Source: Foliimonas ilicis (lineage in GTDB: Bacteria > Pseudomonadota > Alphaproteobacteria > Rhizobiales > Rhizobiaceae). From it: a DNA stretch of 64,000 nt. Below the pieces are notes generated by a model. That model saw nothing but the letters and a program-made list of their open reading frames with translations, ran no database searches and was not told the DNA's origin. The number at the start of each line of letters is the position of its first letter. Position 1 is the stretch's first letter. The stretch is taken from assembly GCF_039939195.1 (NCBI RefSeq), contig NZ_JBDUUH010000004.1, forward strand, positions 186,001 through 250,000. Direction: 5' to 3'. Shown here in pieces: positions 44,904 through 53,234 of this stretch. The translations under genes and the position numbers were made by a program.

Positions 44904-45608
44904 ATGGCCGATAGCTCCCTGATTAAATTCGAGGACGTCTGGAAGACTTATGGCGAGGGCGAAGCGAGCGTCCACGCGCTGGCCGGTGTCGATCTTTCCA
45001 TCGATCGCGGTGCTTTCGTTGCCATCATGGGACCGTCCGGTTCGGGAAAATCGACGGCCATGAACATCGTCGGCTGTCTCGATACGCCGACCGGCGGCAC
45101 CTACAGCTTTCTGGGCGTCGATGCGGGCCGTCTAGATCGCAACAGGCGCGCGGTGCTGCGCAATCTCTATATCGGCTTCGTTTTTCAAGGCTACAATCTT
45201 CTGCCGCGCACCACCGCCGCCGAAAATGTCGAGCTTCCGCTGATCTATCGTGGCGTGCCAGTAGGCGAACGGCGCGAACTTGCCATGAATGCGCTCGAGC
45301 AAGTCGGCCTCAAGGGCCGCGAAAACCATACGCCCGCCGAACTCTCCGGCGGCCAGCAGCAGCGCGTCGCGATTGCCCGCGCCATCGTCACCCGCCCCAC
45401 TCTGCTGGTCGCCGATGAGCCGACCGGCAATCTGGATACGGCCCGCAGCCATGAGATCATGGACTTGCTGACCGGCCTGAACGAGGATTTGGGCCTGACC
45501 ATCGTCATGGTCACGCATGAGGCCGACATTGCCGCCTATGCGAACCGCACCATCGCCTTCCTCGACGGCAATGTCTCGTCCGATTCGATGATGCTGGAGG
45601 CGGTCTGA
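44904..45608 (+). CDS. ABC transporter ATP-binding protein (MacB/LolD type)
   Basis: 234-residue ATPase with Walker A GPSGSGKST near residue 43, signature ELSGGQQQRVAIARAI, Walker B LLVADEPTGNLDT and H-loop VTHEADIAAYANRTI. The closest type is the MacB/LolD/FtsE clade, which works with a FtsX-like permease. It is encoded separately from the permease, unlike in E. coli MacB. The last bases overlap the permease start (TGATG). Confidence 0.93.
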   Translation: MADSSLIKFEDVWKTYGEGEASVHALAGVDLSIDRGAFVAIMGPSGSGKSTAMNIVGCLDTPTGGTYSFLGVDAGRLDRNRRAVLRNLYIGFVFQGYNLLPRTTAAENVELPLIYRGVPVGERRELAMNALEQVGLKGRENHTPAELSGGQQQRVAIARAIVTRPTLLVADEPTGNLDTARSHEIMDLLTGLNEDLGLTIVMVTHEADIAAYANRTIAFLDGNVSSDSMMLEAV

Positions 45609-46819
45609 TGCTTTTCGAAACATTCCGCCTCGCTCTGCGCTCGGTACGCCGCAACGTTCTGCGCTCGTTTCTGACGCTGCTCGGCATCGTCATCGGTGTT
45701 GCCGCCGTAATCGCCATGATTACCATCGGCAATGGAACGACCGAGAAGGTCAAAGCCGACATTTCGAAGCTCGGCAGCAATCTTCTGGTCGTTCGCGCAG
45801 GCCGCCCGCCTGTTCCCGGCTCACCGCCCGAACAGGGCACGCGCGATTTGGGCGAAAAGGATGTCGAAGCGCTTTCAAAGAACCTCACCGGCACACGCGC
45901 TGTTTCTGCAGCTTCGCAGAAACAGGTACGCGTGGTTTTCGGCACTGAAAGCCTGACATCCTCGATCACCGGCACGGATACGGCCTTCTTCGTCGCCCGC
46001 GACTGGAACATCATATCGGGGCGCCCGTTCAGCGAATCCGAAGTGCGCGGCGGCGCGGGCGTCTGCCTGATCGGCGAAACGGTGCGCCAGCAATTCTTCG
46101 GAAACGGCACGCCGGACGACGCCACCATCCGCGTCAACCGCATGAGCTGCAAGGTCATCGGGCTGCTGGAGCCGAAAGGCTATTCCGGCTTCGGGCAGGA
46201 TCAGGACAATGTCGTCATGATGCCGCTTTCGGCCTTCCAGCGGCGTATTGCCGGAAATCGCAAGATCGACAACATCTATGTCGCTGCCGAAGATGGCGTT
46301 GCCACATCGGTCGTGCAGGAGCGCATCGAAAACATTCTGCGCGATAGCCGTCGTATCCCGCTCGATGGTGAGGATAATTTCTCGGTCCGCGACATGACGC
46401 AAATCGCCGATGCCATGACCAGCACCACGACCACGATGACCGGAATGCTGGGCGCAGTCGCTGGCGTCAGCCTGCTTGTAGGCGGCATCGGCATCATGAA
46501 CATCATGCTTGTGTCGGTAACGGAGCGAACACGCGAAATCGGTATAAGACTGGCCATCGGCGCGCATGAGAAACACATTCTCATCCAGTTTCTGGTGGAG
46601 GCGACTGTTTTATCGCTGCTTGGCGGATTGATCGGAATAGCGCTTGGCCTGGCGCTTGCGGGCGCGGCATCGCTCTCTTTGTCGATACCGTTCAGCCCAA
46701 GCCTATCGATCATCATGCTGGCGGTCGGCTTTTCGGCCCTGATCGGCATGGTATTCGGGTTTTTCCCGGCACTGCGCGGCGCGCGGCTCGACCCTATTGA
46801 CGCTTTGCGTCACGAATAA
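45608..46819 (+). CDS. ABC transporter permease (MacB/FtsX type)
   Basis: 403-residue permease with one N-terminal helix (LRSFLTLLGIVIGVAAVIAMITIGNG), a large periplasmic domain (about residues 50-270) and three C-terminal helices with VGGIGIMNIMLVSVTERTREIGIRLAIGA, a hallmark of MacB. It completes the exporter with the two preceding genes. Related systems export macrolides, toxins or lipoproteins; nothing here discriminates. Confidence 0.93.
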   Translation: MLFETFRLALRSVRRNVLRSFLTLLGIVIGVAAVIAMITIGNGTTEKVKADISKLGSNLLVVRAGRPPVPGSPPEQGTRDLGEKDVEALSKNLTGTRAVSAASQKQVRVVFGTESLTSSITGTDTAFFVARDWNIISGRPFSESEVRGGAGVCLIGETVRQQFFGNGTPDDATIRVNRMSCKVIGLLEPKGYSGFGQDQDNVVMMPLSAFQRRIAGNRKIDNIYVAAEDGVATSVVQERIENILRDSRRIPLDGEDNFSVRDMTQIADAMTSTTTTMTGMLGAVAGVSLLVGGIGIMNIMLVSVTERTREIGIRLAIGAHEKHILIQFLVEATVLSLLGGLIGIALGLALAGAASLSLSIPFSPSLSIIMLAVGFSALIGMVFGFFPALRGARLDPIDALRHE

Positions 46820-46822
46820 CGC

Positions 46823-47539
46823 TTATTCCGCACCCGAAAAATGCCATTCCACGATGGCCTTCATATGCGGCATTAGCCCTTCCGGCAGATCTTCGGCATT
46901 GCGGATGATGGCCGCGCCGGAGATTTCCGGATTTTCGTCCGCTGCCACAAAGCAATCGATTCTAGCCGCGAGTTCGTCCGCTTTTTCGGGATAGTGATAG
47001 CGGCGGAAAACAACCGTGCCGCTGTCCGTCGAAAGCGCGTAATAGCGCTTGCCGCGCGGCACGTTTGAAAGGTCCAGCCCGGTTTCTTCGCCCACTTCGC
47101 GGATCATGTTCGCATCAACCTGAACGAGCCCATCGGCAAAATCGTCAGGTTCGAAAGACCCCGCAGCGAAATACACCCGCCCCGCATTGATCGTATGCGC
47201 GCCCATGCGGATCGCCACCAGCGCGTTGTCCTCAGCCACCAGAACCGCATGCGCAAAGGCATGTTCCGCGCTGGAAACGGAGCGGTTGCCGCGCCAGTAA
47301 AGGAACGTCGCAAAGCGCACCGCATGACAGCGCCCGACCAGACGGTTGTCGCGATACGCCAGTTCGGAAAGCAGAACGACGGTGCCGTCGAACACGGCTG
47401 GTTTCGCCGCCTTTTCAGCGAGCCAATTTTCCTCGATTGCCGGGAGATTGTCTCTCTCGAACGGATGTTGTTCCGGCACGAGCCGCACATCGACGCTGTC
47501 GACGGGCAAGATGACGTTGCGCGGAAGATCGAATGCCAT
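46823..47539 (-). CDS. NUDIX hydrolase family protein
   Basis: 238-residue protein. The Nudix core is visible as REVGEETGLDL near residue 147, with an upstream AAGSFEPDDF; the glutamate positions of REVGEE should hold the metal. The N-terminal 80 residues (DSVDVRLVPEQHPFE) are an additional domain. Substrate is unknown. It converges with the exporter operon (3 bases between stops) and follows the next gene by 12 bases. Confidence 0.82.
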   Translation of the reverse strand: MAFDLPRNVILPVDSVDVRLVPEQHPFERDNLPAIEENWLAEKAAKPAVFDGTVVLLSELAYRDNRLVGRCHAVRFATFLYWRGNRSVSSAEHAFAHAVLVAEDNALVAIRMGAHTINAGRVYFAAGSFEPDDFADGLVQVDANMIREVGEETGLDLSNVPRGKRYYALSTDSGTVVFRRYHYPEKADELAARIDCFVAADENPEISGAAIIRNAEDLPEGLMPHMKAIVEWHFSGAE

Positions 47540-47551
47540 ACTTCTGAATAC

Positions 47552-48664
47552 CTATTTTACGTCGAGCGTTACCGCGACCGGGCAGTGATCCGACGCCTTC
47601 GGCCTGTCCCAGCCGGCGCGTGGAAACCGCTCCACCTCCTGCCCCGGCGGGAAAATCGTCCGGTATGGCTGACCGCCGCGAATGATGTCGGGAACGGCAT
47701 CCGCATTCTGCTGCGCGAAGGATGGCGAGGCCAATATGTAATCGAGCTGGCAAAGGTGGCGTTCCGCCGGACCTCTAGTGTGATAGAGCGTCCAGCGATC
47801 CATCTCATCGCGCCGCTCCACCAGATTGACCGCAAAACCGTCCGCCAGAAGCACATTCAGGCAGGACTGCTCCTCGGCCGCCGGTTCGAAACTGTAACCT
47901 GAATGCGAATCCCCGCCGATGATGATCCGCTCGCGATAATCGTTGAAATCGCCGCAGATCACCCAGCGTTTGTCGGCGGCATGCTCCGAGCCGAAACGAT
48001 CCTCGATTATGCGCCGGACTGCTTTTGCCTCGGCCATACGTACCGGCATGGACGCATCGCGCCCATTCAAGCCGTTGCGTGGCGGCCCCATCGATTTCAG
48101 ATGCACCGAATAGATTGTCAGCGGATTGCCGCCGATCTTCACATCGATTTCAAGACAATCGCGCCGGAAAATCCGCTCGGAAGGCAGTTCGTTGATTGCG
48201 GCAAGTTCGGGCGTATGCAGATCGAACATCTCATACGTCACATGCGCATGGCTGGTCATGCGGACGAACTCGATCGGCTCGCCCTCAGCGGTTTCGGTGC
48301 GCATCATGACGGCCACGTCTATGCCGCGCGAATCATTGCCCGAAGTCGTGTATTTCTGGCGATAGCCGAAGCCCACCATCTTGAAGAGATAGCCATATTC
48401 GAAGGCTTTCAGCGCTTCGATATTGTCGACTTCCTGCAGGCAGATGATGTCGGCGCGCGTTTCAGCGATGGCAAGTGCCGTCATCTGGCGCGTATCGTCG
48501 GCATAGGCGATTGCCCGCGCCTGCTCCAGCAGCTTGTATTCGGCTTCGTCCTTGATCTGGAACAGCGCCAATGTGCGGTCTTGATTGAGCTGGTTTCGAA
48601 AACCGGAATAATCGAACCTGTTCATCAGGTTTTCGACATTGAACGTGGCGAGGCGAAGCGACAT
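47552..48664 (-). CDS. Endonuclease/exonuclease/phosphatase family protein
   Basis: 370-residue protein with the EEP fold: LRLATFNVENLMNRFD at the start, IICLQEVDNIEALKAF, VICGDFNDY and the C-terminal KASDHCPVAVTLDV. These contain the metal-binding Asn, Glu, Asp and His residues. It has no signal peptide with the start at 48664; earlier codons lack support. It probably forms a two-gene transcript with the NUDIX gene. Whether it cuts DNA, RNA or a phosphoester is not readable from sequence. Confidence 0.85.
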   Translation of the reverse strand: MSLRLATFNVENLMNRFDYSGFRNQLNQDRTLALFQIKDEAEYKLLEQARAIAYADDTRQMTALAIAETRADIICLQEVDNIEALKAFEYGYLFKMVGFGYRQKYTTSGNDSRGIDVAVMMRTETAEGEPIEFVRMTSHAHVTYEMFDLHTPELAAINELPSERIFRRDCLEIDVKIGGNPLTIYSVHLKSMGPPRNGLNGRDASMPVRMAEAKAVRRIIEDRFGSEHAADKRWVICGDFNDYRERIIIGGDSHSGYSFEPAAEEQSCLNVLLADGFAVNLVERRDEMDRWTLYHTRGPAERHLCQLDYILASPSFAQQNADAVPDIIRGGQPYRTIFPPGQEVERFPRAGWDRPKASDHCPVAVTLDVK

Positions 48665-48837
48665 GGCATCGACAATTGCCCGCAAGCGCGCCCGAACACA
48701 AGCCCCAAGCGTCGCGTGATTAACCAGGACATGAGGAACTTTTCCATTCATCGCGCATTCATTTGAACAAGCGCAATGTTCGGCATCGATCCGGCTATCG
48801 GGCGTTTGAAGCGGATCCCTGTCCGTGGAGATTAAAA

Positions 48838-49491
48838 ATGAAAAACTACCTTTTTACAGCAGCAAAAGTTGGCGTACTGGCGCTAGGCGTGGCCATGAGC
48901 TTGGCTTCCCCGTCGGCTGCCGCCCCTATCAAACTGGTTCCATCTTCGCCGCAGACTGTAAATTCGAACTTCATTCAGGTCCGCAACGAATATGACAGCG
49001 GCTCTCAAACTCGCGGTGACAATGTCATTCGCCGTTCGGGACCGCGTAGCGAAGGCAGACGCAATTCCGAACGGCGCGTCGAGCAGCGCCGCGGTGGCGG
49101 CGACCGAAGTGACTGGCGCAGAAACGACAGGCGCGGCGATTGGCGACGCGGGGATGGCAGACGCAGTGATTGGCGAGGCGGCGGCGGACGTCGTGATGAC
49201 TGGCGACGCCATGGAGGGCGTGACGACTGGCGCAGACATCATCGACGCGATGGATGGCGTCGCGACTATTACCGCGGTGGCGGCTCCGGCATCTATTTCG
49301 GCTTCGGCGCTCCGGCATATCGATATGAGCAGCCACGCTATTATGCACCGCCACGCAGGACCTATCGCACGAACCTTTCGCGTGCACATGTGGACTGGTG
49401 CCTGAACCGCTACCGCTCATACAGGCCATATGACAACACGTTCCAGCCTTATAACGGCCCGCGCCAGCAGTGCTGGTCGCCTTACACCTGA
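48838..49491 (+). CDS. BA14K-family secreted protein with Arg/Asp/Trp-rich repeats
   Basis: 217-residue exported protein. It has a signal peptide (MKNYLFTAAKVGVLALGVAM...SAAAP), then a long low-complexity stretch of DWRR, GDWRRG and RRDD units (about residues 95-150). The end is the family's AHVDWCLNRYRSYRPYDNTF plus CWSPYT, matching the paralogue at 36360-36809. The ATG at 48838 has GGAG eight bases upstream. The repeat zone is highly charged and probably disordered, which might give affinity for polyanions. Followed by a strong terminator. Confidence 0.92.
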   Translation: MKNYLFTAAKVGVLALGVAMSLASPSAAAPIKLVPSSPQTVNSNFIQVRNEYDSGSQTRGDNVIRRSGPRSEGRRNSERRVEQRRGGGDRSDWRRNDRRGDWRRGDGRRSDWRGGGGRRDDWRRHGGRDDWRRHHRRDGWRRDYYRGGGSGIYFGFGAPAYRYEQPRYYAPPRRTYRTNLSRAHVDWCLNRYRSYRPYDNTFQPYNGPRQQCWSPYT

Positions 49492-49503
49492 TAAAAAGCT
49501 GAC

Positions 49504-49539
49504 AAAAAAACGGCACCGCGAAAGCGGTGCCGTTTTTTA
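49504..49539 (+). terminator. Intrinsic terminator after the second BA14K gene
   Basis: Stem AAACGGCACCGC / GCGGTGCCGTTT with loop GAAA and a T-tract after it. Confidence 0.92.
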
Positions 49540-49593
49540 TTGCCGGTACGTGGTCGAATAGCTTGAACGCCTTGCGGCATCCCTCGAGACGAG

Positions 49594-49617
49594 ACGGCAC
49601 CGCATTACGCGGTGCCG
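49594..49617 (+). repeat. Second hairpin with the same stem as the preceding terminator
   Basis: CGGCACCGC-ATTAC-GCGGTGCCG, the same arms as the terminator at 49504-49539 with a different loop, followed by CTTCTTT. It looks like a duplicated terminator. Confidence 0.7.
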
Positions 49618-49943
49618 CTTCTTTAAGTGTGCGCCAGCACAAGACCGGACGGACCCCTGACATTCAGGAAATGAGCCAAACCCCTTTGGCACCGGCTGAA
49701 AACAGGGGCCCCCGCCCCTGTAGCTTTCAACCGGCTTCACTTCCTACGCGAACGCCACCCATGTTCCGCGATCGTGCACCAGCGCACCTCCACCTTCCCG
49801 CAAGCATCAATCATTTGCGTGATCGATAACTCCCTTGGAGGGCGACCGTCTCGTCGAAGCCAATCGGCCACGCCGAATTCATGAAATTCTCCCTACGCAC
49901 GTAGCGTTGCGAATTCCATGCCAGTTCAAAATGTATCGAAATG
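49618..49943. other. Non-coding stretch before the ilvC terminator
   Basis: About 330 bases with no supported gene. It contains one compact hairpin at 49702-49721 (ACAGGGGC-CCCC-GCCCCTGT). Read on the minus strand this hairpin is followed by TTTTC, so it might end a minus-strand transcript. Confidence 0.35.
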
Positions 49944-49980
49944 AAACAAAAAGGGCCGACGGATTTCTCCATCGGCCCTT
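49944..49980 (-). terminator. Intrinsic terminator of ilvC
   Basis: On the minus strand: AAGGGCCGATGGA...TCCGTCGGCCCTTTTTG, a long GC stem and a T-run, 39 bases after the ilvC stop. Confidence 0.9.
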
Positions 49981-50018
49981 CCCATTGTCTCGCTACCGCG
50001 AGCTGTCCCCTTTAGGGA

Positions 50019-51038
50019 CTAGTTCTTCGCCTTGTCGACGAGCTGGTTCTTGGCGATCCAAGGCATCATGCCGCGGAGCTTCGCACCGACTTCTTCGATC
50101 TGGTGGCTGTCGTTCATGCGGCGGATGCCCTTGAAGCGTGCTGCACCCGAACGGTATTCCTGCATCCAGTCGGAGGTGAACTTGCCGGACTGGATGTCCT
50201 TCAGGACGCGCTTCATCTCGGCCTTGGTTTCATCCGTGATGATGCGTGGGCCGGTGACGTATTCGCCCCATTCTGCTGTGTTCGAGATCGAGTAGTTCAT
50301 GTTGGCGATGCCGCCTTCATAGATCAGATCGACGATCAGCTTCACTTCGTGCAGGCACTCGAAATAAGCCATTTCGGGAGCGTAGCCGCCCTCGACCAGC
50401 GTTTCGAAACCGGCGCGGATGAGTTCGACCAGACCGCCGCAAAGAACGACCTGCTCACCGAAAAGATCGGTTTCGCACTCTTCCTTGAAGTTGGTCTCGA
50501 TGATGCCCGAACGACCGCCGCCGACGCCGCATGCATAGGAAAGGCCGAGGTCGAGCGCATTGCCCGAAGCGTCCTGATGAACGGCAACGAGGCAAGGAAC
50601 GCCGCCGCCCTTCTGGTATTCGCCGCGAACCGTGTGACCAGGGCCTTTCGGAGCGACCATGAGAACGTCAACGGTCTTCTTCGGCTCGATGAGGCCGAAA
50701 TGCACGTTGAGGCCGTGCGCGAATGCGATTGCCGCGCCGTCACGGATGTTCGGAGCGATTTCGTCACGGTAGATGTCGGCCTGCAATTCGTCAGGCGTCG
50801 CCATCATCATGAGGTCGGCCCACTTGGCGGCTTCCGACACGGTCATGACCTTAAGGCCGTCTGCCTCGACCTTCTTGGCCGTTGCCGAGCCGGGCTTCAG
50901 CGCGACGGCAAGTTCCTTGGCGCCCGAATCCTTGAGGTTCAGCGCATGTGCACGGCCCTGCGAGCCATAGCCGATGATGGCAACTTTCTTGCCCTTGATG
51001 AGATTGAGATCGGCATCACGATCGTAATAGACACGCAT
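50019..51038 (-). CDS. ilvC: Ketol-acid reductoisomerase IlvC
   Basis: Second common step of valine, leucine and isoleucine synthesis, using NADPH and Mg. The 339-residue length is the short class I enzyme. The NADPH-binding GYGSQGRAHALNLKDSG is near residue 26, and the C-terminal knotted domain carries the Mg-binding acidic residues (DLFGEQVVLCGGL, ECLHEVKLIVDLIYEGG). Separated by about 9 kb from ilvI-ilvH and terminated independently. Confidence 0.97.
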   Translation of the reverse strand: MRVYYDRDADLNLIKGKKVAIIGYGSQGRAHALNLKDSGAKELAVALKPGSATAKKVEADGLKVMTVSEAAKWADLMMMATPDELQADIYRDEIAPNIRDGAAIAFAHGLNVHFGLIEPKKTVDVLMVAPKGPGHTVRGEYQKGGGVPCLVAVHQDASGNALDLGLSYACGVGGGRSGIIETNFKEECETDLFGEQVVLCGGLVELIRAGFETLVEGGYAPEMAYFECLHEVKLIVDLIYEGGIANMNYSISNTAEWGEYVTGPRIITDETKAEMKRVLKDIQSGKFTSDWMQEYRSGAARFKGIRRMNDSHQIEEVGAKLRGMMPWIAKNQLVDKAKN

Positions 51039-51083
51039 TGTGGGTTTCCTTCCCTTTGAGTTACGTGAAGTTTGATTGTTGAT

Positions 51084-51194
51084 TGCGTCCTTTGAGGCTC
51101 GGCTGTCGCCTCGCGCCTCAGGATGAGGATGGTCTGGCGCTACACTCCCTCATCCTGAGGTGTGAAGCCCGAAGGGCGAGCATCGAAGGACGCA
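51084..51194. repeat. Palindromic repeat at the 3' end of the tetR gene
   Basis: Imperfect inverted arms: 51084-51128 (TGCGTCCTTTGAGGCTCGGC onward) and 51149-51194 (reverse complement beginning TGCGTCCTTCGATGCTCGCC). Both run to CCTCAGGATGAGG at the centre. This is a third repeat family in the window. It supplies the last codons and the stop of the TetR-family gene on the minus strand. Confidence 0.85.
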
Positions 51195-51835
51195 CGATCC
51201 TTTTTGCCCGCGCCAAACAAGACGAGAAACTGCTGCGTGGCATGGGCGGCATCGCGCGCAAGCTCCGCATCAGTCAATTCCATGTCGTCGCCCAGAAGCA
51301 GTCTGATCTGCACATCGCGCCCGACGAGGCCGAAAAACGTGCGAAACGCTTCTTCGCTATCGTCGAAATTGAGCAAACCAGCGTCGCGACCCGCTTCCAG
51401 CAACGGCTTGAGACGGTTTCCGATGGCAAAACGGCCATTGGCAAGCACGATCTTTCCGAGATTGCTCTTGCCGGAACCGGCATGGCTCACGGCCACCCTG
51501 TTGAGCGCGATGGATGTGCGGCTCGAAATGACCCGCAGCCAGTTTTCGCCAAAACTTTCGAGGCTGACCCGCAAAGCCGCAATATCGAGATGCTGGCGGT
51601 CGTAATTGCCTGCGCGAACGCGCGATGCCTGCCATTGAACCGTCGCGGTCAAAAGTCCGTCGCGCCCGCCGAACCATTTATAGAGCGTTTCCTTGGAACA
51701 GCTCGCGCGCCGCGCCACCGCAGTCATGGTCAGCGCATCGCCGCCTTCGACCAGAAGATCGAGAACAGCGTCCAGAACCTCACCCTGCCGGGCGGTCGGC
51801 GCGTCTTCGCTTCCAATTTCGGTTGCTTCCTGCAC
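51140..51835 (-). CDS. TetR-family transcriptional regulator
   Basis: 231-residue repressor-type protein. The N-terminal helix-turn-helix is LTMTAVARRASCSKETLYKWFGGRDGLLTATV, about residues 36-66; the rest is a helical ligand-binding domain. It opens with GTG at 51835. The last 15 or so residues (ending FTPQDEGV) come from the palindromic repeat at 51084-51194 and are probably not original. It lies 60 bases downstream of the monooxygenase gene on the same strand, and a palindrome sits in that gap. Confidence 0.87.
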   Translation of the reverse strand: MQEATEIGSEDAPTARQGEVLDAVLDLLVEGGDALTMTAVARRASCSKETLYKWFGGRDGLLTATVQWQASRVRAGNYDRQHLDIAALRVSLESFGENWLRVISSRTSIALNRVAVSHAGSGKSNLGKIVLANGRFAIGNRLKPLLEAGRDAGLLNFDDSEEAFRTFFGLVGRDVQIRLLLGDDMELTDAELARDAAHATQQFLVLFGAGKKDRASFDARPSGFTPQDEGV

Positions 51836-51855
51836 AGGCTCGATCCAGTTGCCGT

Positions 51856-51870
51856 ACCGTACGTTACGGT
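51856..51870. promoter_or_regulatory. Candidate TetR operator
   Basis: Perfect palindrome ACCGTA-CGT-TACGGT, 20 bases upstream of the tetR start, in the gap after the monooxygenase gene. The size and symmetry suit a TetR dimer, suggesting self-repression. Confidence 0.5.
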
Positions 51871-51895
51871 TCGGGCTATATGCCGGAGAGCGATG

Positions 51896-53158
51896 TCAAT
51901 TGCAAGCTTGAGTTTGCGCCAGATCCGCAGATTTCAGGGTCCAGTCGCGCTCGCGAAGCCCTATCGCCTTGAACGGATCGATGATCGTACCGGCAACCAT
52001 CGACGCCAGAAACTGGGGTGCGGGCGGTATCGTCGCAAGCGTCGAGACAAGCCTGTCCCGGATAAAAGGAAGCGCCACGGAATCGGACTGATAGAATGGC
52101 GTAAAGGCATAGGAAAGCGCCTGAAACACCCGCATGTGCCAACGCCGCGCAGAAGCATAAAGCCCAAGCGCTTCCTCGATGCTTGCGCCTTTCTCAAGCG
52201 CATGCACGAGGGCTGCGGCGTCCAGAAGCGCCATATTTGCCCCCTGCCCGAGCTGCGGGCTGGTCGAATGCGCAGCGTCCCCGATGATCGCGAGCTTGCG
52301 CCCGATCGGAAGCTTCAGCGTGTGGTGACCGTAGCGCGCCAGCGAAAGCTGGTCGAAACTGGTGATCTGGTCAGTAAAGTGCACACAATCCGGCCAGATC
52401 GAAAGCACCTGTTCCTTCCAGGCATCAAGGCCCCGCGCCTGAACAGCCTCGGCGTCCTTCGGCTTGAGGCTCCAGAAGAAGGCCGCCATCTTGTCGCCGT
52501 CTCTTGTTGCCCGGCCGATAGGCAGGACGCCGACCATGACGCTCGCCCTGCGGTAGCGCTGCAAAAGCGCCCGCTCGTCAAACAAGCCTTCCGGCCATTT
52601 CAGCGAGGCCCAAAAGGCACCGTAAGTCAGTCGCTTCTGTTCTACGGGAACATCGGAATATTGACGCAGTTTCGAGCGTGCGCCGGTCGAATCGATTGCA
52701 AGATCGAAGCTGCCAAGGCGCTTTTCATGTGCATCGAAAAGCACTGCATTCTGGCCGCTGGCGTCGATCGATGCGATCTCGGAACCGGTTTCAATCGGAA
52801 TGCCTTCGCGAAGTGCTGCCGCATGAAGCGTATTGAAAAGTGCGGCGCGATGAACGGCAATGCCATGGCGCCCGCCGCGTTGCGCCGAATAGCGAACGTC
52901 GAGTACGGGCCTGCCTGAGCGCGCATCTGCGCCGTAGAGCCGGTCTATCCTGCTGCCAAGGGCGGAGATTTCATCGAAAAGGCCAAGTTCGCCAAGCACC
53001 GTCAGGCCGGTCGGCTGCAGGATCAAGCCCGACCCAACAGGCTCCGGCTGGCCGAAGCGTTCGAATATCGTGACGCGATGACCGGCGCGTTTCAGAAAAA
53101 GCGCTGCCGCCAGTCCTGCAGGGCCAGCGCCCGCAATCGCAATATCCAGTGTCTTCAT
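51896..53158 (-). CDS. FAD-dependent monooxygenase (PHBH/UbiH-like)
   Basis: 420-residue flavoprotein. FAD-binding motifs are present: the dinucleotide-binding IAIAGAGPAGLAAALFLKRAGH at the start, DLAIDSTGARSKLR and GRKLAIIGDAAHSTSPQLGQGANMALLDA. The family hydroxylates aromatic or related substrates with NAD(P)H. The substrate cannot be inferred. Start at 53158; a long hairpin surrounds its ribosome site. A TetR gene follows on the same strand, perhaps its regulator. Confidence 0.87.
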   Translation of the reverse strand: MKTLDIAIAGAGPAGLAAALFLKRAGHRVTIFERFGQPEPVGSGLILQPTGLTVLGELGLFDEISALGSRIDRLYGADARSGRPVLDVRYSAQRGGRHGIAVHRAALFNTLHAAALREGIPIETGSEIASIDASGQNAVLFDAHEKRLGSFDLAIDSTGARSKLRQYSDVPVEQKRLTYGAFWASLKWPEGLFDERALLQRYRRASVMVGVLPIGRATRDGDKMAAFFWSLKPKDAEAVQARGLDAWKEQVLSIWPDCVHFTDQITSFDQLSLARYGHHTLKLPIGRKLAIIGDAAHSTSPQLGQGANMALLDAAALVHALEKGASIEEALGLYASARRWHMRVFQALSYAFTPFYQSDSVALPFIRDRLVSTLATIPPAPQFLASMVAGTIIDPFKAIGLRERDWTLKSADLAQTQACN

Positions 53159-53234
53159 GTCCGCCCTCGTGCGGGCGGACATTCTTCGAAACGCGAGGCG
53201 TTTGCAATGCGCTCCCGTGTCTCACGCAATCGGA

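Noticed and set aside
49618..49943. Small RNA gene ending at the hairpin 49702-49721
   Set aside because: No promoter could be identified on the minus strand, and the following T-run is short and interrupted.
51083..52918. 611-codon plus-strand open frame
   Set aside because: Antisense of tetR and the monooxygenase gene and includes the palindromic repeat; no protein features.
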